A stretch of DNA of 64,000 nt from Bacteroidales bacterium UBA6377 (GCA_002438805.1 DJQV01000024.1:62001-126000), one strand, 5' to 3'. Counted from the stretch's first letter, positions 1 to 9,373 are shown. Program-made: numbers and translations. The notes: generated by a model from the letters alone, not told the origin.

Positions 1-1
1 C

Positions 2-2971
2 CCGACCTTCGAACTCACACAGGGCCTCGTGGCGGCAGTCTACCCCGGAGCATCCTCGCAGGAAGTCGAGCAGCAGGTGGCCAAACCCCTCGAACAGACC
101 CTGTTCTCCATGAAGGAGGTCAACCGCAAGAACCTCCGTATAGTCTCCAAGGACGGAATATGCTACATATATGTGGATCTGACCTCCCCGATCAGCAAAA
201 AAGACGAAGTCTGGTCCAAGATCCGCCTCAAGCTCGACGAGATCAAGTTGACCCTTCCCCCTGGGGTGCTGGCCATAATGGTGATGGACGATTTCTCCGC
301 CATCTCCTCCAGCCTCATAGCTCTCGAATCTGAGGACAAGGGCTATGTGGAGATGAAAGAGTACGCTGACCGGCTCGCCGATGAGCTCAGGGAGATTCCG
401 GAACTTGCGGCCGTCAAGATATACGGGGCCCAGGACGAGGAGATTGCGGTGACGCTCGATCTGGAAAGACTCTCCGCCTACGGGATCAGCCCATCTTCAC
501 TCACCCTCGGCTACCAGACATCCTCTCTCCAGGTGCCGAGCGGCAGTTTCAAGACGGGCTACACCGAATCACCGATCCATGTGAGTTCCCTTGCAAGCGA
601 TGAACAGCAGGTATCCGACCGCATAGTCTACAGCGACCCCGACGGCAACATCATACGCCTGTCCGACATCGCCACAGTGGAGCGCAGGCTCAAGGAAGCC
701 ACCTCGCTTGTGGAACAGGACGGCGGCACGGCCCTTATACTGTCAGTCGAGATGCGTCCCGACAATGACATTGTCGCTTTCGGAAAGAAACTCGACAAGG
801 CCATAGGCGAATACGCCCGGACACTGCCTGACAGCGTCAGGCTCTCACGCATCACGGACCAGCCCAAGGTCGTGGGGACTTCGGTGTTCTCATTCCTGCG
901 CGACCTGGTCATATCGATGCTCGTGGTCATCCTCGTGATGCTGATGCTCTTCCCGATGCGCTCGGCGCTCATTGCAAGTTCAGGTGTTCCGGTCTGCACG
1001 GCTGTGGCCCTGGCCATCATGTACCTCACCGGGATTGACCTCAACACAGTGACACTTGCCGCACTGATAGTGGTGCTGGGGATGATAGTGGACGACGCCA
1101 TCATCACCATGGACGGCTACATGGACCATCTCGGCAGGGGCAAGACCCGCATCGATGCCGCCCGGGACAGTTTCCATGAACTCATCACCCCGATGTTCAT
1201 GGCGACATCCTCGATAAGCCTGATGTTCTTCCCCATGCTGGGAATCATCTCCGGCTACCTCGGGGACTTCGTCCAACTGTTTCCATGGGTGATCGCCATA
1301 GCCCTGATGACTTCCCTGGCATACGCCACCTTCGTTGTACCGTCCCTCGAAACACGCTTCATCGGTGAGGCCAGGCCAAGCGGGGACAACATCATCACCC
1401 GGGCACAGAACAAGTTCTTCGGATGGATGCAGAACGCCTACGAGAAGGCACAGGATTTCTGTTTCCGTTTCCCGAAACTCACCATCCTCACGGGAATCGG
1501 GGCCATTGCCCTGGGACTGCTCATGTTCAGCCGTCTCAACGTCCAGATGATGCCTATGGCGGACAGGGACTTCTTCGCCGTGGAGGTCAACCTCGGAAGC
1601 GGGGCAAGGCTCTCCGAGACCCGGGAGGTGACGGATTCCCTCCAGATGATGATGCTCCGGGACGGGAGGATAAAGTCCGTGACGGCGTTCATAGGCAGCA
1701 GCGCCCCACGCTTCAACGCCACTTATGCCCCGTCGCTGCCGTCGGAAAGTTTCGCGCAGCTCATCGTCAAGACCAGTTCCACCACTGCCACCAAGGAGCT
1801 GCTGCCGCTCTTCGAAGAAAAATACGAACATTACTTCCCGCAGGCCCTCATCCGCATCAAGCAGATGGACTACCAGGGCTCCCTGCCTGTGGAGATCATG
1901 ATCAAGGGCGATGAACCGGACTCGCTCAAGAAGGTGTCCGACAAGATTCTCGGATACATGCGCACCCTCGATGACGAGCTCAAGTGGGTGCACAGCACGG
2001 CCGATGACTGCATCAGCTGCGTGGAGGTGAAACTCGACCCTACAGCTGCAGCACAGCTCGGGGTCAACAAGGCCCTGACATCCCTCTCGCTCGCCGGAGC
2101 GTTCAACGGACAGAACATCGCCTCCGTCTGGGAAGGTGACAAGAAGATCCCGGTCAACCTCTACAGTTCTTCGGTCAGCGATGACATGGGCTACGGCACA
2201 ATAGGTGACCAGCTGGTGGCGACCTCCGTGCCGGGTGTCTATGTGCCGCTCCGTCAGGTCGCGCAGATAGAGCCGGGGTTCGAACCTTCACAGAGGACAC
2301 GCTATGCCGGTCAGGAGGCCGTCATCATCGCCGCCGACATGAAGTATCTCAAGAGCCAGCCGGTGTCGATGGCCAAGATCAAGAATTTCATCTCAACCAT
2401 CGACATCCCCGATGGAGTGAGCATCGAGTATGCCGGCATGTCTGCCACCAACACGGCAGTAATCCCGCAGATCGCCCTCAGTTTCATCTGCGCCGTGATG
2501 GTCCTGTTCTTCTTCCTGCTCTTCCACTTCAAGAAGATCTCCCTCGCGATACTCACCATTGTGCTGAGTTCGCTCTGCCTGTTCGGAGCGTTCTTCGGGC
2601 TCTGGGTGTTCGGGCTTGATTTCAGCATAACTGCCGTCCTGGGACTCATAAGTCTGGTGGGCATCATAGTGCGCAACGGCATCATAATGTTCGAATACGC
2701 CGAGCAGCTCCGCTTCGAGGAAGGCGTTCCGGTCAAGGAAGCCGCGATGCTTGCGGGCAAGCGCAGGATGAGGCCGATATTCCTCACTTCCGCCACCACG
2801 GCCCTCGGAGTGCTGCCGATGATCATAAGCGGCGATCTGCTCTGGCTGCCGCTGGGAGTAGTGATCTGCTTCGGCACTATGCTCTCCGTATTTCTGATAA
2901 CCCTCATCATGCCGGTGTCCTACTGGCAGATTTTCATCAAGGACAAGCGTTCCAAGGAGGTTGAAGCATGA
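2..2971 (+). CDS. RND-family efflux transporter, inner-membrane pump (5' end outside window)
   Basis: Proton-driven resistance-nodulation-division pump that would form a tripartite exporter with a periplasmic adaptor and the TolC-like protein encoded next. The frame is open from base 2, and the first residues (PTFELTQGLVAAVYPGAS) match the segment just after TM1 in AcrB/MexB-type proteins, so the gene begins upstream of the window. 989 residues are visible, against about 1,030 for the family. Hydrophobic blocks fit TM2-6 at about 290-450 and TM8-12 at about 810-975, with periplasmic loops between; the GMIVDDAI stretch fits the TM4 region. Its stop overlaps the start of the TolC-like gene (ATGA), implying one operon; an adaptor gene is expected just upstream. 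Substrate cannot be read from the sequence. Confidence 0.93.
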   Translation, partial: PTFELTQGLVAAVYPGASSQEVEQQVAKPLEQTLFSMKEVNRKNLRIVSKDGICYIYVDLTSPISKKDEVWSKIRLKLDEIKLTLPPGVLAIMVMDDFSAISSSLIALESEDKGYVEMKEYADRLADELREIPELAAVKIYGAQDEEIAVTLDLERLSAYGISPSSLTLGYQTSSLQVPSGSFKTGYTESPIHVSSLASDEQQVSDRIVYSDPDGNIIRLSDIATVERRLKEATSLVEQDGGTALILSVEMRPDNDIVAFGKKLDKAIGEYARTLPDSVRLSRITDQPKVVGTSVFSFLRDLVISMLVVILVMLMLFPMRSALIASSGVPVCTAVALAIMYLTGIDLNTVTLAALIVVLGMIVDDAIITMDGYMDHLGRGKTRIDAARDSFHELITPMFMATSSISLMFFPMLGIISGYLGDFVQLFPWVIAIALMTSLAYATFVVPSLETRFIGEARPSGDNIITRAQNKFFGWMQNAYEKAQDFCFRFPKLTILTGIGAIALGLLMFSRLNVQMMPMADRDFFAVEVNLGSGARLSETREVTDSLQMMMLRDGRIKSVTAFIGSSAPRFNATYAPSLPSESFAQLIVKTSSTTATKELLPLFEEKYEHYFPQALIRIKQMDYQGSLPVEIMIKGDEPDSLKKVSDKILGYMRTLDDELKWVHSTADDCISCVEVKLDPTAAAQLGVNKALTSLSLAGAFNGQNIASVWEGDKKIPVNLYSSSVSDDMGYGTIGDQLVATSVPGVYVPLRQVAQIEPGFEPSQRTRYAGQEAVIIAADMKYLKSQPVSMAKIKNFISTIDIPDGVSIEYAGMSATNTAVIPQIALSFICAVMVLFFFLLFHFKKISLAILTIVLSSLCLFGAFFGLWVFGLDFSITAVLGLISLVGIIVRNGIIMFEYAEQLRFEEGVPVKEAAMLAGKRRMRPIFLTSATTALGVLPMIISGDLLWLPLGVVICFGTMLSVFLITLIMPVSYWQIFIKDKRSKEVEA

Positions 2972-4365
2972 AAAAGACACTGATCACACTTCTGGCCCTG
3001 ATCTCCGCCACGGCCTTTTCCCAAGAGACGGTCAGGCTCACACTCGACGAATGCAGGGAAATGACACTGTCGGCAGACAGCCGGACCGCCAACGCCAGGC
3101 TGGACATCCGTGCGGCACAGTTGCTCAGACAGGAAGCGCAGGCCGAATACTTCCCTAAAATAAGTGCGATGTCGCTCGGCTACTACGCCCTTGACCCGAT
3201 GATCAAGATAGGTCTCAAGGACATCCTGGGCAACAACGACCTGAGCAACAATATCCAGACCCTCATCGACGGCTACGCGGCGATGTACGGCATCACCCCG
3301 TATTACAGCGCTCTCCAGAACGCCTACGGCGCCTCTGTCAGCGTGATGCAGCCGCTCTACGCAGGAGGCAGGATAGTGACGGGCAACCGTCTGGCCGCCC
3401 TCGGGGAAGAAGCCGCACGCCTCAAACTCAAAGTACAGGAGCGGAAGAGCGGCGAACAGAGTGACGGGCTCTTCTGGCAGGTCGTCTCCTTGGAAGAGAA
3501 ACAACGCACCCTCGGAGAATTCGTGCAGCTGCTCGACACCTTGTGCAAGGATGCCGAATCCGCCTGCCGCGCAGGGCTGATGACAGAAAACGAACTGCTG
3601 CAGGCCAGGCTCAAGCGCAACGAACTGCTCACAACGGGTGTGAAGCTGCGCAACGGTATCAGGCTCAGCAAGATGAACCTGTTCAACAACATCGGACAAC
3701 CCTACTGCATCGTACAGGGGGCCGCGACCCGGGACAAGCCCTTCATAGACTCGATCATACTCGACGGAACCGGAGGGGAGCCGCAGCCTCCGGACATGTA
3801 CTACATCGATGAGGAGAAAGTTGCCGCATCGATGGAGGAGGCCAGGCTGCTTGAACTCAATGTCGAGTCCAAACGCCTGGAGAAGAGGATGGAACTCGGC
3901 AACACCCTGCCCCAGCTGGCCGTAGGTGCGACATACGGATACTCCCGTACCATCGGGGACGGAAGGTTCAACGGCGGGGCATTCGCAATGCTCCAGATCC
4001 CCATCTCCGACTGGTGGAAGGCATCACGCAGGCTGAAAAGACTCCAGCTGGAAGTGGACAAGGCCAGCAACGAAAAAGAACTGCTGGACAAACAGGTGCT
4101 GCTGCTCGTACGCAAAAGCTGGCTGGATCTGGGCACCGCATGGGAGGAATACCTCCTCTCGTCAGAATCCGTACAGACGGCAGACCGGTCCATGCGCAGT
4201 ACCAGAAGCCACTACGAAGCCGGCATGGTGCCGATGTCAGACCTGCTTCAGGCGCAGGCCTCGCTCCAGCAGGCCCTGAACTCGCAGACCGATGCACGCA
4301 TATCTTACCTCAAAGCCCTGAAGACTTGGCAGGATATTTCGTATCTTTGCAGGACTGACAATTGA
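2968..4365 (+). CDS. TolC-family outer-membrane efflux protein
   Basis: Outer-membrane exit duct of a tripartite pump. 465 residues with a signal peptide (MKKTLITLLALISATAFSQ), then two long helical repeats separated by barrel-strand segments. The stretch VSVMQPLYAGGRI near residue 130 is the usual first-repeat strand motif, and QIPISDWWKASRRLKRL near 345 is its second-repeat counterpart. The start overlaps the RND stop by 4 nt, so translation is probably coupled and the two proteins work together. Length is normal for the family. Confidence 0.92.
   Translation: MKKTLITLLALISATAFSQETVRLTLDECREMTLSADSRTANARLDIRAAQLLRQEAQAEYFPKISAMSLGYYALDPMIKIGLKDILGNNDLSNNIQTLIDGYAAMYGITPYYSALQNAYGASVSVMQPLYAGGRIVTGNRLAALGEEAARLKLKVQERKSGEQSDGLFWQVVSLEEKQRTLGEFVQLLDTLCKDAESACRAGLMTENELLQARLKRNELLTTGVKLRNGIRLSKMNLFNNIGQPYCIVQGAATRDKPFIDSIILDGTGGEPQPPDMYYIDEEKVAASMEEARLLELNVESKRLEKRMELGNTLPQLAVGATYGYSRTIGDGRFNGGAFAMLQIPISDWWKASRRLKRLQLEVDKASNEKELLDKQVLLLVRKSWLDLGTAWEEYLLSSESVQTADRSMRSTRSHYEAGMVPMSDLLQAQASLQQALNSQTDARISYLKALKTWQDISYLCRTDN
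4342..4349 (+). promoter_or_regulatory. Candidate -7 box (TATCTTTG) for the MscS gene
   Basis: Exact TAnnTTTG match inside the last codons of the TolC-like gene, 21 nt before the ATG at 4371. A TTG lies only 13 nt upstream, shorter than the usual 19-21 nt gap to the -33 element, so the match rests on the -7 box alone. Confidence 0.5.
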
Positions 4366-4370
4366 GACAC

Positions 4371-5306
4371 ATGATTATTTCCCCGCTGCAAGTTGCGACA
4401 CCTTCCGTTGAAGATATTGCGGTCAAGGCCGACTCGGCCAAGGTGACCCTCGAGGAGTTCGCCGAGAACCTCGCCAAAGATCCCAGCACCACGCTCCAGA
4501 ACCTCGGGCAGGAGGCCATCCAGTTCGGGCTCAAGATTTTGGCAGCCCTGCTTATATATCTTGTCGGAGCCTGGCTCATCAAGAAAGTCAAGAAGATGCT
4601 CTCGGCGATGTTCTCCAGAAAAAAGACGGACAAGACCCTGGCCTCGTTCGTCACGAGCCTGACGACCATCACGCTTACCATCCTGCTGATCACGGTCACC
4701 ATAGGCACCCTCGGGATCAACACCACCTCGTTCGCGGCGCTTTTGGCCGCAGGAGGAATGGCCATAGGTATGGCCATGAGCGGCACGGTGCAGAACTTTG
4801 CGGGAGGGATCATGATCCTGGCTTTCAAGCCGTTCAAGGCCGGGGACTTCATCGAGGCGCAAGGCTACTCGGGAACCGTCAGTGCAGTCTCCATCACCAG
4901 CACCTACCTTACCACAATAGACAACAAGGCAGTCATCATCCCGAACGGGGCTCTGTTCAACGGCAACATCAACAACTACTCCGCCAACCCGGTACGGCGT
5001 GTGGACTGGAACGTGTGCGTCGAGTACGGGACGGACGCGAAGCGTTGTTCGGACAAGCTTCTTGAACTGGTGAAAGCGGACCCGCGGGTGATAGACAGTT
5101 CAGTAAAGGGCGCGGCAGAGCCGAGCGTTGTCCTGTCTAACCTCGGGGACAGTGCGGTGGTATTCACCGTGCGTGCCTGGGTCAAGACTGAGGACTACTG
5201 GAATGTGCTCTACGACTACAACGCCACCGTCTACACCGAACTACCTAAAGTCGGCATCAGTTTCCCTTATCCTCAGATGGACGTCCACGTCCACCATGAA
5301 TCATAG
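4371..5306 (+). CDS. MscS-family mechanosensitive channel
   Basis: Small-conductance tension-gated channel of the inner membrane that releases osmolytes on hypo-osmotic shock. 311 residues: N-terminal periplasmic segment, TM1 about 45-70, TM2 about 95-120, and the Gly/Ala-rich pore helix TM3 about 120-155 (AALLAAGGMAIGMAMSG), followed by the MscS beta domain (PFKAGDFIEAQGYSGTV) and the C-terminal alpha/beta domain. I chose ATG 4371 rather than the in-frame TTG at 4362 that overlaps the TolC stop, because a -7 box lies at 4342-4349. The stop overlaps the convergent TauE-like gene by 6 nt. Confidence 0.9.
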   Translation: MIISPLQVATPSVEDIAVKADSAKVTLEEFAENLAKDPSTTLQNLGQEAIQFGLKILAALLIYLVGAWLIKKVKKMLSAMFSRKKTDKTLASFVTSLTTITLTILLITVTIGTLGINTTSFAALLAAGGMAIGMAMSGTVQNFAGGIMILAFKPFKAGDFIEAQGYSGTVSAVSITSTYLTTIDNKAVIIPNGALFNGNINNYSANPVRRVDWNVCVEYGTDAKRCSDKLLELVKADPRVIDSSVKGAAEPSVVLSNLGDSAVVFTVRAWVKTEDYWNVLYDYNATVYTELPKVGISFPYPQMDVHVHHES

Positions 5307-6029
5307 TACCATGGCCACAACCCCAGAAAGCCCGAGGAAGGCATAGACGATTTTTCTGAGGACTTCCGCCTTGATCCTGTCGAAGAGCCTGGCTCCTATC
5401 CACAGGCCTGCCAGCACCGCCGGAACACCCACCAGCCAGCCCTCAATCACAGCCGGCGTGACAAGGCCGGCCCTCGCCCTGAAAATGGACATCATAAGAT
5501 TGCCCGAGAAGAAATACCACTGGGTGAGGGCAATATACTCCCTCTTGTCTGAAGATGCGGACATGAAATATATCACTGCCGGCGGCCCCTGCATGGCGAA
5601 CAGCCCGCCCATCATTCCTGACAAGGTGCCCAGACCTATCTGAAGCGGCACCGTAGGGCGGATATGGATCCTGTCACTGAGGAAGAAGAAATACAGGCTT
5701 ATCAGGATCAGCACCAGACCCAGTATATGTTTGAGATCGCGGCTGTCCACCCTTGTCACTATATGCACGGCCACAAATGATACCGCCAAGAAAGTCAACA
5801 ATATAGGAGCCAGCTTTTTCCAAGGGACATACTTTGCAGTGCGCAGCGCCGGGAGCATGGCCGTCACCACTGCCAGCAGTCCAGAGAGAGCGGTAGCCTC
5901 ACCATAGGAGGGCAGCAGATACGGGAACATCGTCATCACTATTATCCCGAAACCGAAGCCGGTGACCCTCTGCACGCTGCTCGCGAGCAGCGTGAACAGA
6001 AACAGGATTATGATGGTCGTCGTCTCCAC
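5301..6029 (-). CDS. TauE/SafE-family membrane permease
   Basis: Integral membrane protein with about eight hydrophobic segments, of the sulfite exporter TauE/SafE family, which moves small anions such as sulfite or sulfoacetate; the substrate here is unknown. Family features are the N-terminal TTTIIILFLFTLLASSVQ helix with the GFGFGI motif and the internally repeated GMMGGLFAMQGPP segment. The frame is open to 6116, but that extension starts with TTG, is polar and overlaps the divergent gene at 6108. GTG 6029, just before the first helix and behind a weak TTTG box, is the better start and gives 242 residues, the usual size. The start remains uncertain. Confidence 0.8.
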   Translation of the reverse strand: METTTIIILFLFTLLASSVQRVTGFGFGIIVMTMFPYLLPSYGEATALSGLLAVVTAMLPALRTAKYVPWKKLAPILLTFLAVSFVAVHIVTRVDSRDLKHILGLVLILISLYFFFLSDRIHIRPTVPLQIGLGTLSGMMGGLFAMQGPPAVIYFMSASSDKREYIALTQWYFFSGNLMMSIFRARAGLVTPAVIEGWLVGVPAVLAGLWIGARLFDRIKAEVLRKIVYAFLGLSGVVAMVL

Positions 6030-6107
6030 GGCTTCTGCAAATATCACAAATAATTCGTATCTTGCACTGATTTTTCGCACAAAATTTTTTAACCAGTCAT
6101 ACACACA

Positions 6108-7466
6108 ATGAAGCAAATTGCACTTATTCTTTCATCTCTGGCACTCGCTGCAGGCGTATCTTCCTGCGGACAGGGTGGCCAGGACACGAAGACCGCCACA
6201 GTCAACGACACCAACACGCCGCTGCACCTTCTGGCTCCGGACTATAATGTCCCTTACGGAGTTCCGGCTAAAGAGGCCGTGAAAGCCGATCTTGACAGGG
6301 TGCTCAAGTTCCTCGATGCCAACACACCTATAGGCGTCAAGGAGGACGGCACGCTGGAGAAGGGAGCCTTCCGTCTGGCCAGCTATGAGTGGGGCGTGAC
6401 ATATTCCGGCATGCTCAAGGCAGGAGAAACCACCGGCGATGCAGCTTTCACCAAATATACGACCGACCGCCACAGTTTCCTCGCAGAGCAGGCTCCGAAG
6501 TGGACAAAAGTGCTTAAGGACGGAGGAAAGGTCGATGCTCAGATGCGCCAGGTAGTGGATCCGCAGGTGCTTGATGATGCCGGGGCTGTATGCGTGTCCA
6601 TGATCAGGGCCCAGGTCGCCGACCCGCAGCTCAACCTGCGCAGCCTCATTGACAACTACATGGACCTCATCCTCAACCGCGAGTACCGCCTCGCTGACGG
6701 GACATTCGCCAGAATGAGGCCGCTTGCCAACGCCGTATGGCTCGATGACATGTTCATGGGCGTGCCTGCCATCGCATGGTACGGCAAACTCACAGGAGAG
6801 AAAAAATACTACGATGAGGCCATCCGCCAGATCATGCTCTTCAAGGACAAGATGTGGGTTCCGGAGAAGCAGCTCTTCCGTCACGGGTGGATCGAGTCCA
6901 TGGACCAGCACCCTTCATTCCACTGGGGCCGCGCCAACGGCTGGGCCATCCTCACCATGAGCGAAGTGCTCGATGTGCTCCCTGAGGGATACCCGGGAAG
7001 AGACAAGGTCCTCGAACTTTTCAGGCAGCACGCCTTCGGCCTCGCCGCCCTCCAGAGCGGAGAGGGATTCTGGCACCAGCTCCTCGACCGCAACGACTCC
7101 TACCTTGAGACTTCGGCCACAGCCATCTACGCCTACTGCTTCGCGCACGGTATCAACGAGGGCTGGCTCAACCCTCTCACCTACGGGCCTGAAACCTGCC
7201 TGGCATGGAACGCCGTATCCACGATGATCGATGAGGAAGGCAAGGTCAACGGCACCTGTGTCGGCACGGGCATGGCCTTCGACCCGGCATTCTACTACTA
7301 CCGCCCTGTCAGCCCGTATGCGGCACACGGCTACGGTCCTGTGGTCCTCGCCGGAGCCGAGCTCATCAGACTGCTCGACAAGACTTACCCTCGCCTCAAC
7401 GACAACGCCGTGCAGTTCTACAGCAAGGACTACTCAAGCCAGGGCCCGATCTTCTCAGAAGAATAA
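6108..7466 (+). CDS. Glycoside hydrolase family 88/105 lipoprotein (unsaturated rhamnogalacturonyl hydrolase type)
   Basis: Likely removes the unsaturated uronic acid from pectin fragments (rhamnogalacturonan disaccharides) made by polysaccharide lyases. 452 residues, with a lipoprotein signal (MKQIALILSSLALAAGVSSC, lipobox Cys 20), then an alpha/alpha-barrel. LDDMFMGVPA near 210 supplies the conserved Asp pair region, and HWGRANGW near 270 is the family signature. The SPYAAHGYGPVVLAGAEL C-terminal stretch is also typical. It stands alone, not in a recognisable polysaccharide locus, but the stub directly downstream (7478) shows that at least one more exported protein was once encoded behind it. 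Exact substrate is inferred from the family only. Confidence 0.88.
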   Translation: MKQIALILSSLALAAGVSSCGQGGQDTKTATVNDTNTPLHLLAPDYNVPYGVPAKEAVKADLDRVLKFLDANTPIGVKEDGTLEKGAFRLASYEWGVTYSGMLKAGETTGDAAFTKYTTDRHSFLAEQAPKWTKVLKDGGKVDAQMRQVVDPQVLDDAGAVCVSMIRAQVADPQLNLRSLIDNYMDLILNREYRLADGTFARMRPLANAVWLDDMFMGVPAIAWYGKLTGEKKYYDEAIRQIMLFKDKMWVPEKQLFRHGWIESMDQHPSFHWGRANGWAILTMSEVLDVLPEGYPGRDKVLELFRQHAFGLAALQSGEGFWHQLLDRNDSYLETSATAIYAYCFAHGINEGWLNPLTYGPETCLAWNAVSTMIDEEGKVNGTCVGTGMAFDPAFYYYRPVSPYAAHGYGPVVLAGAELIRLLDKTYPRLNDNAVQFYSKDYSSQGPIFSEE

Positions 7467-7477
7467 AAACACTTATA

Positions 7478-7633
7478 ATGAAACAGATATCAGTTATGGT
7501 ATCATCGGCACTGCTGCTCCTCGGGGCAGCAGTCGCCGTTGTACAGCCACACTCGTTTGCCCAAATCCAAAAAAGTGGCGATATTTTAGGAATTAAATCC
7601 CAAAAAGTGGCGAGTTTTTGGGATTTTGATTAA
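7478..7633 (+). pseudogene. Stub of an exported protein: signal peptide only, cut off by the ATPase cassette
   Basis: ATG 11 nt behind the GH105 stop opens a 51-codon frame that starts with a textbook signal peptide (MKQISVMVSSALLLLGAAVA then VVQPHSFAQ). It then runs into the AAATCC/AAAAAGTGGCGA repeats and ends at TAA 7631-7633 inside the -7 box of the ATPase gene. No continuation of an exported protein is found downstream; the next genes are the ATPase and a complete proX. The simplest reading is that the body of a gene, perhaps a second glycan enzyme in operon with the GH105, was lost when the ATPase cassette arrived. Confidence 0.7.
7563..7623 (+). repeat. Private operator-like repeats of the first ATPase gene
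   Basis: Two 19-nt direct copies, AAATCC(A/C)AAAAAGTGGCGA, at 7563-7581 and 7595-7613 (one mismatch, 32 nt apart). The second copy is also the left part of a perfect inverted repeat: TCCCAAAAA at 7598-7606 and TTTTTGGGA at 7615-7623. The block ends 7 nt before the -7 box of the ATPase promoter. Position and symmetry suggest a protein-binding site, probably for the ATPase itself or a partner; this is inference. Confidence 0.75.
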
Positions 7634-7638
7634 TTTTG
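7631..7638 (+). promoter_or_regulatory. -7 box (TAATTTTG) of the first ATPase gene
   Basis: Exact TAnnTTTG match 19 nt before ATG 7658. The TAA of the signal-peptide stub forms the first bases of the box. The -33 region falls within the second operator copy, so a bound protein would block RNA polymerase. Confidence 0.65.
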
Positions 7639-7657
7639 CAGCAAAATAGGCGTGACA

Positions 7658-8803
7658 ATGATCTACCGAATCCAGTCCAATAAAATAAAACCCCTCATAG
7701 GTTCAGGGAAAGCCATAACTCTTATGGGAGCACGGCAAGTTGGAAAGTCAACCATACTGCATAACCTTCTGCAATCAGACAACAACGTCTTATGGTTAAA
7801 CGGGGACGATGAGGACGTGCGTGACCTCTTTCGGAAGATCACCTCCACTCGACTCAAATCCATAATAGGCAGCAAGACTATCGTTGTGATAGACGAGGCT
7901 CAGCGGATTGAAGAAATTGGACTCAAAATGAAGTTGATAACAGACCAGATACCTGGAGTTCAAGTAATCGCAACCGGCAGCAGCAGCTTTGAGCTGGCAT
8001 CAAAGATCAACGAATCCTTGACCGGAAGGAAAAGGGAACTGAAGCTGTATCCTGTATCTTTCACCGAAATGGTCGCGCAAACATCTTTTCTAGAAGAACA
8101 ACGGATGATCCAACACAGGCTGGTTTACGGCTATTATCCGGAAGTGGTCTGCAGCCCTTCAGAAGAGAAAGTAGTCTTGAAAGAACTTACTGACAGTTAC
8201 TTGTACAAAGATCTCCTCGCCATTGACCGACTCAGGAAACCCGATGTTCTTGTCCAGCTCCTGAAGGCATTGTCCCTGCAAGTAGGTAATCAGGTATCAT
8301 ATAATGAACTGGCACAGTTACTGGGAGTTGACCCCAAAACTGTGGAGAAATATATAGATGCCTTGGAGAAATCATATATCATTTTTCGGCTTGGCTCTTT
8401 CTCAAGGAACTTGAGGAATGAACTAAAACATAGCCGCAAGGTCTACTTTTGGGACCTCGGCATAAGAAACGCTGTCATAGGCAATTTCTCCAGTATGGAA
8501 AACAGGACGGATTGCGGGGTCCTATGGGAGAACTTCGTAATCTCCGAAAGAATGAAGTTGAAAGAATATGCCAACTCCTTTGCGCAATCATACTTCTGGA
8601 GAACGAAAGACCAAAGTGAAGTTGACTACATGGAAGAGGAAGACGGACACATCAACGCTTTTGAATTCAAATGGAACCCGGCCAAATCCAAAACAAAATG
8701 CCCCGATTCATTTTCCTCGGCCTACTCCGAAGCCTCCTTCAAAGTAATAACCCCTGACAATGTCGAAGAGTTCCTAATGACCGGAGAACAATCTCAATTA
8801 TAG
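7658..8803 (+). CDS. AAA_14/DUF4143-type ATPase with PD-(D/E)XK-like C-terminus (ATPase 1)
   Basis: 381-residue P-loop protein of the widespread prokaryotic AAA_14/DUF4143 family, whose function is unknown. Walker A GARQVGKST at 24-32, Walker B IVVIDEAQ near 75, and the sensor-like ATGSSSFEL near 107. A winged-helix-like segment (VSYNELAQLLGVDPKTVEKYIDAL) follows at about 210-235. The C-terminal domain carries SEVDYMEEE and AFEFKW, the spacing of a PD-(D/E)XK nuclease-type fold. ATG 7658 is preferred over GTG 7652. The gene sits behind private repeats and only 3 nt before proX, so proX probably depends on this promoter. Codon use looks more AT-rich than in neighbouring genes, consistent with acquisition. 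Confidence 0.85.
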   Translation: MIYRIQSNKIKPLIGSGKAITLMGARQVGKSTILHNLLQSDNNVLWLNGDDEDVRDLFRKITSTRLKSIIGSKTIVVIDEAQRIEEIGLKMKLITDQIPGVQVIATGSSSFELASKINESLTGRKRELKLYPVSFTEMVAQTSFLEEQRMIQHRLVYGYYPEVVCSPSEEKVVLKELTDSYLYKDLLAIDRLRKPDVLVQLLKALSLQVGNQVSYNELAQLLGVDPKTVEKYIDALEKSYIIFRLGSFSRNLRNELKHSRKVYFWDLGIRNAVIGNFSSMENRTDCGVLWENFVISERMKLKEYANSFAQSYFWRTKDQSEVDYMEEEDGHINAFEFKWNPAKSKTKCPDSFSSAYSEASFKVITPDNVEEFLMTGEQSQL

Positions 8804-8806
8804 ACA

Positions 8807-9370
8807 ATGGCACAGTACAACGACACCATACAGGAAGTTCTGGACTTTCTGGACAAGCACGGCATCAGCTACGAGATCTACACCCATCCACCCCTCTTCA
8901 CCGTGGAGGAGGGACTTGAATACTGGAAGAAAATAGACGAGTCACACTGCGATGGCAGCGGCCCGGTTCACTGCAAGAACCTCTTCCTGCGCAACCACAA
9001 GGGCAACCGGCACTACCTCGTGTCATTCGACTGCCACAAGACATTGGACATCCATTCTCTGGAGCACCTTCTCGGACAGGGAAAACTCTCATTTGCCTCT
9101 CCGGAGAGAATGTGGCGCTGCCTGCGGCTCAAGCCAGGCTCCGTGTCAGTCTTCGGGCTGATACATGACATTGACCTGCCCGAGGCCGACCCGAAAGAAC
9201 TCTTCGACAACGGCCACAGGGTCAAGTTCTTCTATGACTCTGACCTGCTGAAAGCCCCGGCCGTCAGCTTCCACCCCTGCGACAACACCGCCACCGTGGT
9301 CATCTCCTCCGCAGATTTCAAGCGCTTCCTGCAGATCTGGGGCGGCGAGGCCGAAGCCCTGAAGATATAA
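8807..9370 (+). CDS. proX: Prolyl-tRNA deacylase, ProX/PrdX type (YbaK-like editing domain)
   Basis: Free-standing trans-editing enzyme that hydrolyses mischarged Ala-tRNA(Pro), backing up prolyl-tRNA synthetase in the cytosol. The whole 187-residue protein is a YbaK/ProRS-type domain: the N-terminal HGISYEIYTHPPLFTVEE and CKNLFLRNHKG segments, with the Lys and His residues around 65-80, are family hallmarks, as is the late FHPCDNTATVVI strand. The gene is complete and starts 3 nt after the ATPase stop, with no separate promoter visible in the gap. Confidence 0.9.
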   Translation: MAQYNDTIQEVLDFLDKHGISYEIYTHPPLFTVEEGLEYWKKIDESHCDGSGPVHCKNLFLRNHKGNRHYLVSFDCHKTLDIHSLEHLLGQGKLSFASPERMWRCLRLKPGSVSVFGLIHDIDLPEADPKELFDNGHRVKFFYDSDLLKAPAVSFHPCDNTATVVISSADFKRFLQIWGGEAEALKI

Positions 9371-9373
9371 ATC

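Noticed and set aside
980..1993. A 337-codon open frame on the minus strand
   Set aside because: Lies wholly within the RND gene; His/Gly/Glu-rich without a domain, while the plus-strand frame is a clear pump protein.
5301..6116. TauE-like gene starting at 6116
   Set aside because: That start is TTG, overlaps the divergent GH105 start and adds 29 polar residues ahead of the first membrane helix; GTG 6029 fits the family better.
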